The notes under the pieces are model-generated. The model was not told the origin of the DNA. It did no database searches and saw only the letters and a program-made list of their open reading frames with translations. 64,000 nt of DNA, taken from NCBI RefSeq assembly GCF_901709675.1, contig NC_051087.1, positions 3,340,001 to 3,404,000 on the forward strand. The letters run 5' to 3'. Shown here one piece after another: positions 62,501 to 64,000 of this stretch (its first letter is position 1; each line of letters begins with the position of its first letter). Made by a program: the position numbers and the translations under genes. The stretch is from Syngnathus acus (taxonomy: Eukaryota > Chordata > Actinopteri > Syngnathiformes > Syngnathidae).

Positions 62501-64000
62501 CGCGGAAACAACGAACACAAGGTTTTTGAATCGTGTGTTTTGCTTGCACGACTTTGTACGTCACTGTAAATGGGTCCTTTATTAAAACGGTATTTTTGTC
62601 ACCTAGGCACAAACCGCCAAGGCTCTCAGCCTTTCCTGTGTGGAGATGTACCAGCCTTGGTTGAACCAGTCTTTGGCAGAAGTTGCTATTCAGCACCTGA
62701 AAAATATTTGTCAAAACTGTAAGTTAAACATCATTTTTTTTCTGTTAAGCGGTGATGATTGCTAAAATAACTGCAGATTCCTCCCCCCCCCCCTCAGTGA
62801 AACTACAAGGCTCGCCAGCTGGCTTGGCCGTAGCAATGGCGGGAATCCACCAGTCTGCATATCAGTACGCTCTGGTCCTTCTAATGACGCAGCCTTTTAG
62901 TCCTTATACATATATGGCCTTCATTTCTCATTTCGGTTACGTCTGCAAAGTTCTGCATGATGAATTGGAGAGCCGATCCAACAGGTTGTGATTTTCCAAA
63001 TATTCACAATTTGTGTTGAGCTAGCAGTGAGCTTCAATGCTTTGTTTTCTGATGCATGGTGAATATTTGGTTTGTACAGGCTTAACACTGCTCTGTCTCA
63101 TTTGGATGCATTGGACAACCTTGCCATGAAGTACAAACAGGAGTTAACTAGAATGCAGGGAATAGTTGGCGAGATACAGAAGGTAGAGGGTACACAACTC
63201 GAAAAAGTGCACGTTGTATGTCTTTGCGAATATTTTTCTTCTTCTCCTTTCAGCGTGTGGATGAGCTCCTTGGAGCCATAGAGGACCAGAAACATTTGCT
63301 TCAAAAAGCTGAAACCAAATGTGCGAAACAGGAGAGAAAAATTCAAATCCTGGGGGACCGGATCGCTGAATCCGAGAACGAGGTGACGAATGAAATAGAT
63401 TTGCAACACCTCGCTGATGACACAATGCTTTGGTCATAAATGAATTTAGAGATACTGATTCTTTCCCTCTTTTATTTGTTCAGCTGAATCCATATTTCCA
63501 GGCAGCGCTCGATGTGCTCCATAGTCTGGACCCATTAGACCTCGAGGAGGTGCGCCACTATAGAGATCCGCCTGATGGGGTGGTGCTGGTCATGGATGCC
63601 GTTCTTTTGCTTTTTGAGCGGCCCTTTGGCTGGGCCAATGCAAAAAGACTCTTTTTACATTGCAACGTGTATAAGGTATCTTTTCCAAAAGCAAATGACA
63701 CGGGATCATTTCATTATCATTTAAAGAGGTCTTTTTAAGTTTCTTTTTTTTACCCCCCCCCACCCCGCCCAGTGCCTGGTCCAATTTGACTTCTACAATC
63801 TTATAGACGTCCAAATGCTACAGCTCGCCGAGTTAATTAAAAACCCCATCTTTGTGCCGGAATGCATCCGAGAAGTGAGCAAGGCCTGCGAGACTCTATG
63901 CCGTTGGATCCTTTCCGTCAACAATTGCGGTACGAAGATATACCAACTGATGGTCAGGAAGCAGCTGGACCTCATGCTTCTAAGGGCGCAAGATGAACTT
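50553..64000 (+). CDS. dnhd1: Dynein heavy chain domain-containing protein 1-like (runs off window end)
   Basis: This is a divergent dynein heavy-chain relative; human DNHD1 is needed for sperm flagella. Coding exons join in phase: 50553-50869, 50932-51132, 51301-51510, 51748-51870, 51944-52147, 52214-52324, 52686-52842, 52967-53221, 53411-53551, 53632-53740, 54263-54486, 54556-54799, 54883-55040, 55191-55316, 55404-55680, 55790-55914, 55995-56193, 56269-56360, 56465-56648, 56752-56877, 56951-57048, 57128-60077, 60322-60412, 60503-60662, 60729-61008, 61085-62348, 62434-62521, 62607-62718, 62798-62984, 63080-63182, 63254-63382, 63484-63675 and 63774 to the window end (about 3,155 codons). A tail and linker region leads to AAA1 (degenerate P-loop GPWSSGKT at 58250-58273, residue about 1602; Walker B altered to LVLDSVD), AAA2 (GPSGSGKS, residue about 1943), AAA3 (GEPGSGKS, about 2316, with VDDLHETP) and AAA4 (SGSGTGRKT, about 2702). 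The stalk follows: coiled coil, a microtubule-binding-like segment (63484-63900) and the start of the returning helix. The ATG lies in CACCATGG. Confidence 0.82.
53805..54220. mobile_element. MITE, family A, in a dnhd1 intron
   Basis: The ends are inverted, beginning TACCGTATTTTCCGGACTAT and closing with the complement at 54220, both bounded by TA. Inside, the unit ACTATAAGGCGCACC recurs several times near each end. It fills most of the 522-bp intron between exons 53632-53740 and 54263-54486. It is longer than the related copy at 15581-15816. Confidence 0.9.
60084..60246. mobile_element. MITE, family B, beginning 6 bp inside a dnhd1 intron
   Basis: The inverted ends begin TACCGTAATTTTCGGACTAT and close with the complement at 60246. 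It is closely similar to 21344-21517, including a GCCATAAAATGCCC core. The splice donor GTAAGG of the 2.95-kb dnhd1 exon occupies 60078-60083, so the element starts directly after it. Confidence 0.92.

Noticed and set aside
50553-64000. A conventional axonemal dynein heavy chain (DNAH family)
   Set aside because: AAA1 lacks the nearly invariant GPAGTGKT and the Walker B CFDEFNR, and the linker diverges strongly. A DNHD1-type gene fits better, though the symbol should be confirmed by alignment.

Overview
This looks like about 64 kb of chromosomal DNA from a teleost fish. The genes are vertebrate and intron-rich with canonical GT-AG junctions. Introns are often only 65-200 bp, and intergenic DNA holds CA/TA microsatellites and short terminal-inverted-repeat elements of types common in fish genomes. 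The species cannot be read from the sequence. No tRNA, rRNA, CRISPR or prokaryotic feature was seen. Functions below come from family recognition of spliced exons that I joined by hand at splice sites and checked for phase.

Layout. 1-5.7 kb: no recognised gene. 5.9-9.4 kb (-): dnaja3, a mitochondrial DnaJ/Hsp40, complete in 11 coding exons. 15.1-18.0 kb (-): pdgfa, five exons, last exon not found. 22.2-27.2 kb (-): pla2g6, calcium-independent phospholipase A2 beta, complete in 17 coding exons. At about 27-29 kb the gene direction changes. 28.9-31.8 kb (+): cbx6, a Polycomb chromobox protein. 35.3-39.5 kb (+): nptxr, neuronal pentraxin receptor. 43.1-44.0 kb (+): dnal4, axonemal dynein light chain 4. 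46.7-49.1 kb (+): a fam20c-like secretory-pathway kinase that stops just before its catalytic exons. 50.5 kb to the window end (+): dnhd1, a divergent dynein heavy chain-like gene; 33 coding exons (about 3,150 codons) lie here and it runs off the edge within the stalk.

Context. cbx6-nptxr-dnal4 keeps the order and relative orientation of human 22q13.1, where PLA2G6 also lies. pdgfa and fam20c neighbour each other at human 7p22.3 but here sit on opposite sides of that block. The genes are unrelated in function, apart from two dynein-family genes (dnal4, dnhd1) flanking the fam20c-like gene. No new multi-gene system is visible. The points most worth checking are the fam20c-like gene with no catalytic exons before dnhd1 begins, the degenerate AAA1 site of dnhd1, its apparently triplicated N-terminal exons, and small transposons in its introns, one starting 6 bp after a splice donor.
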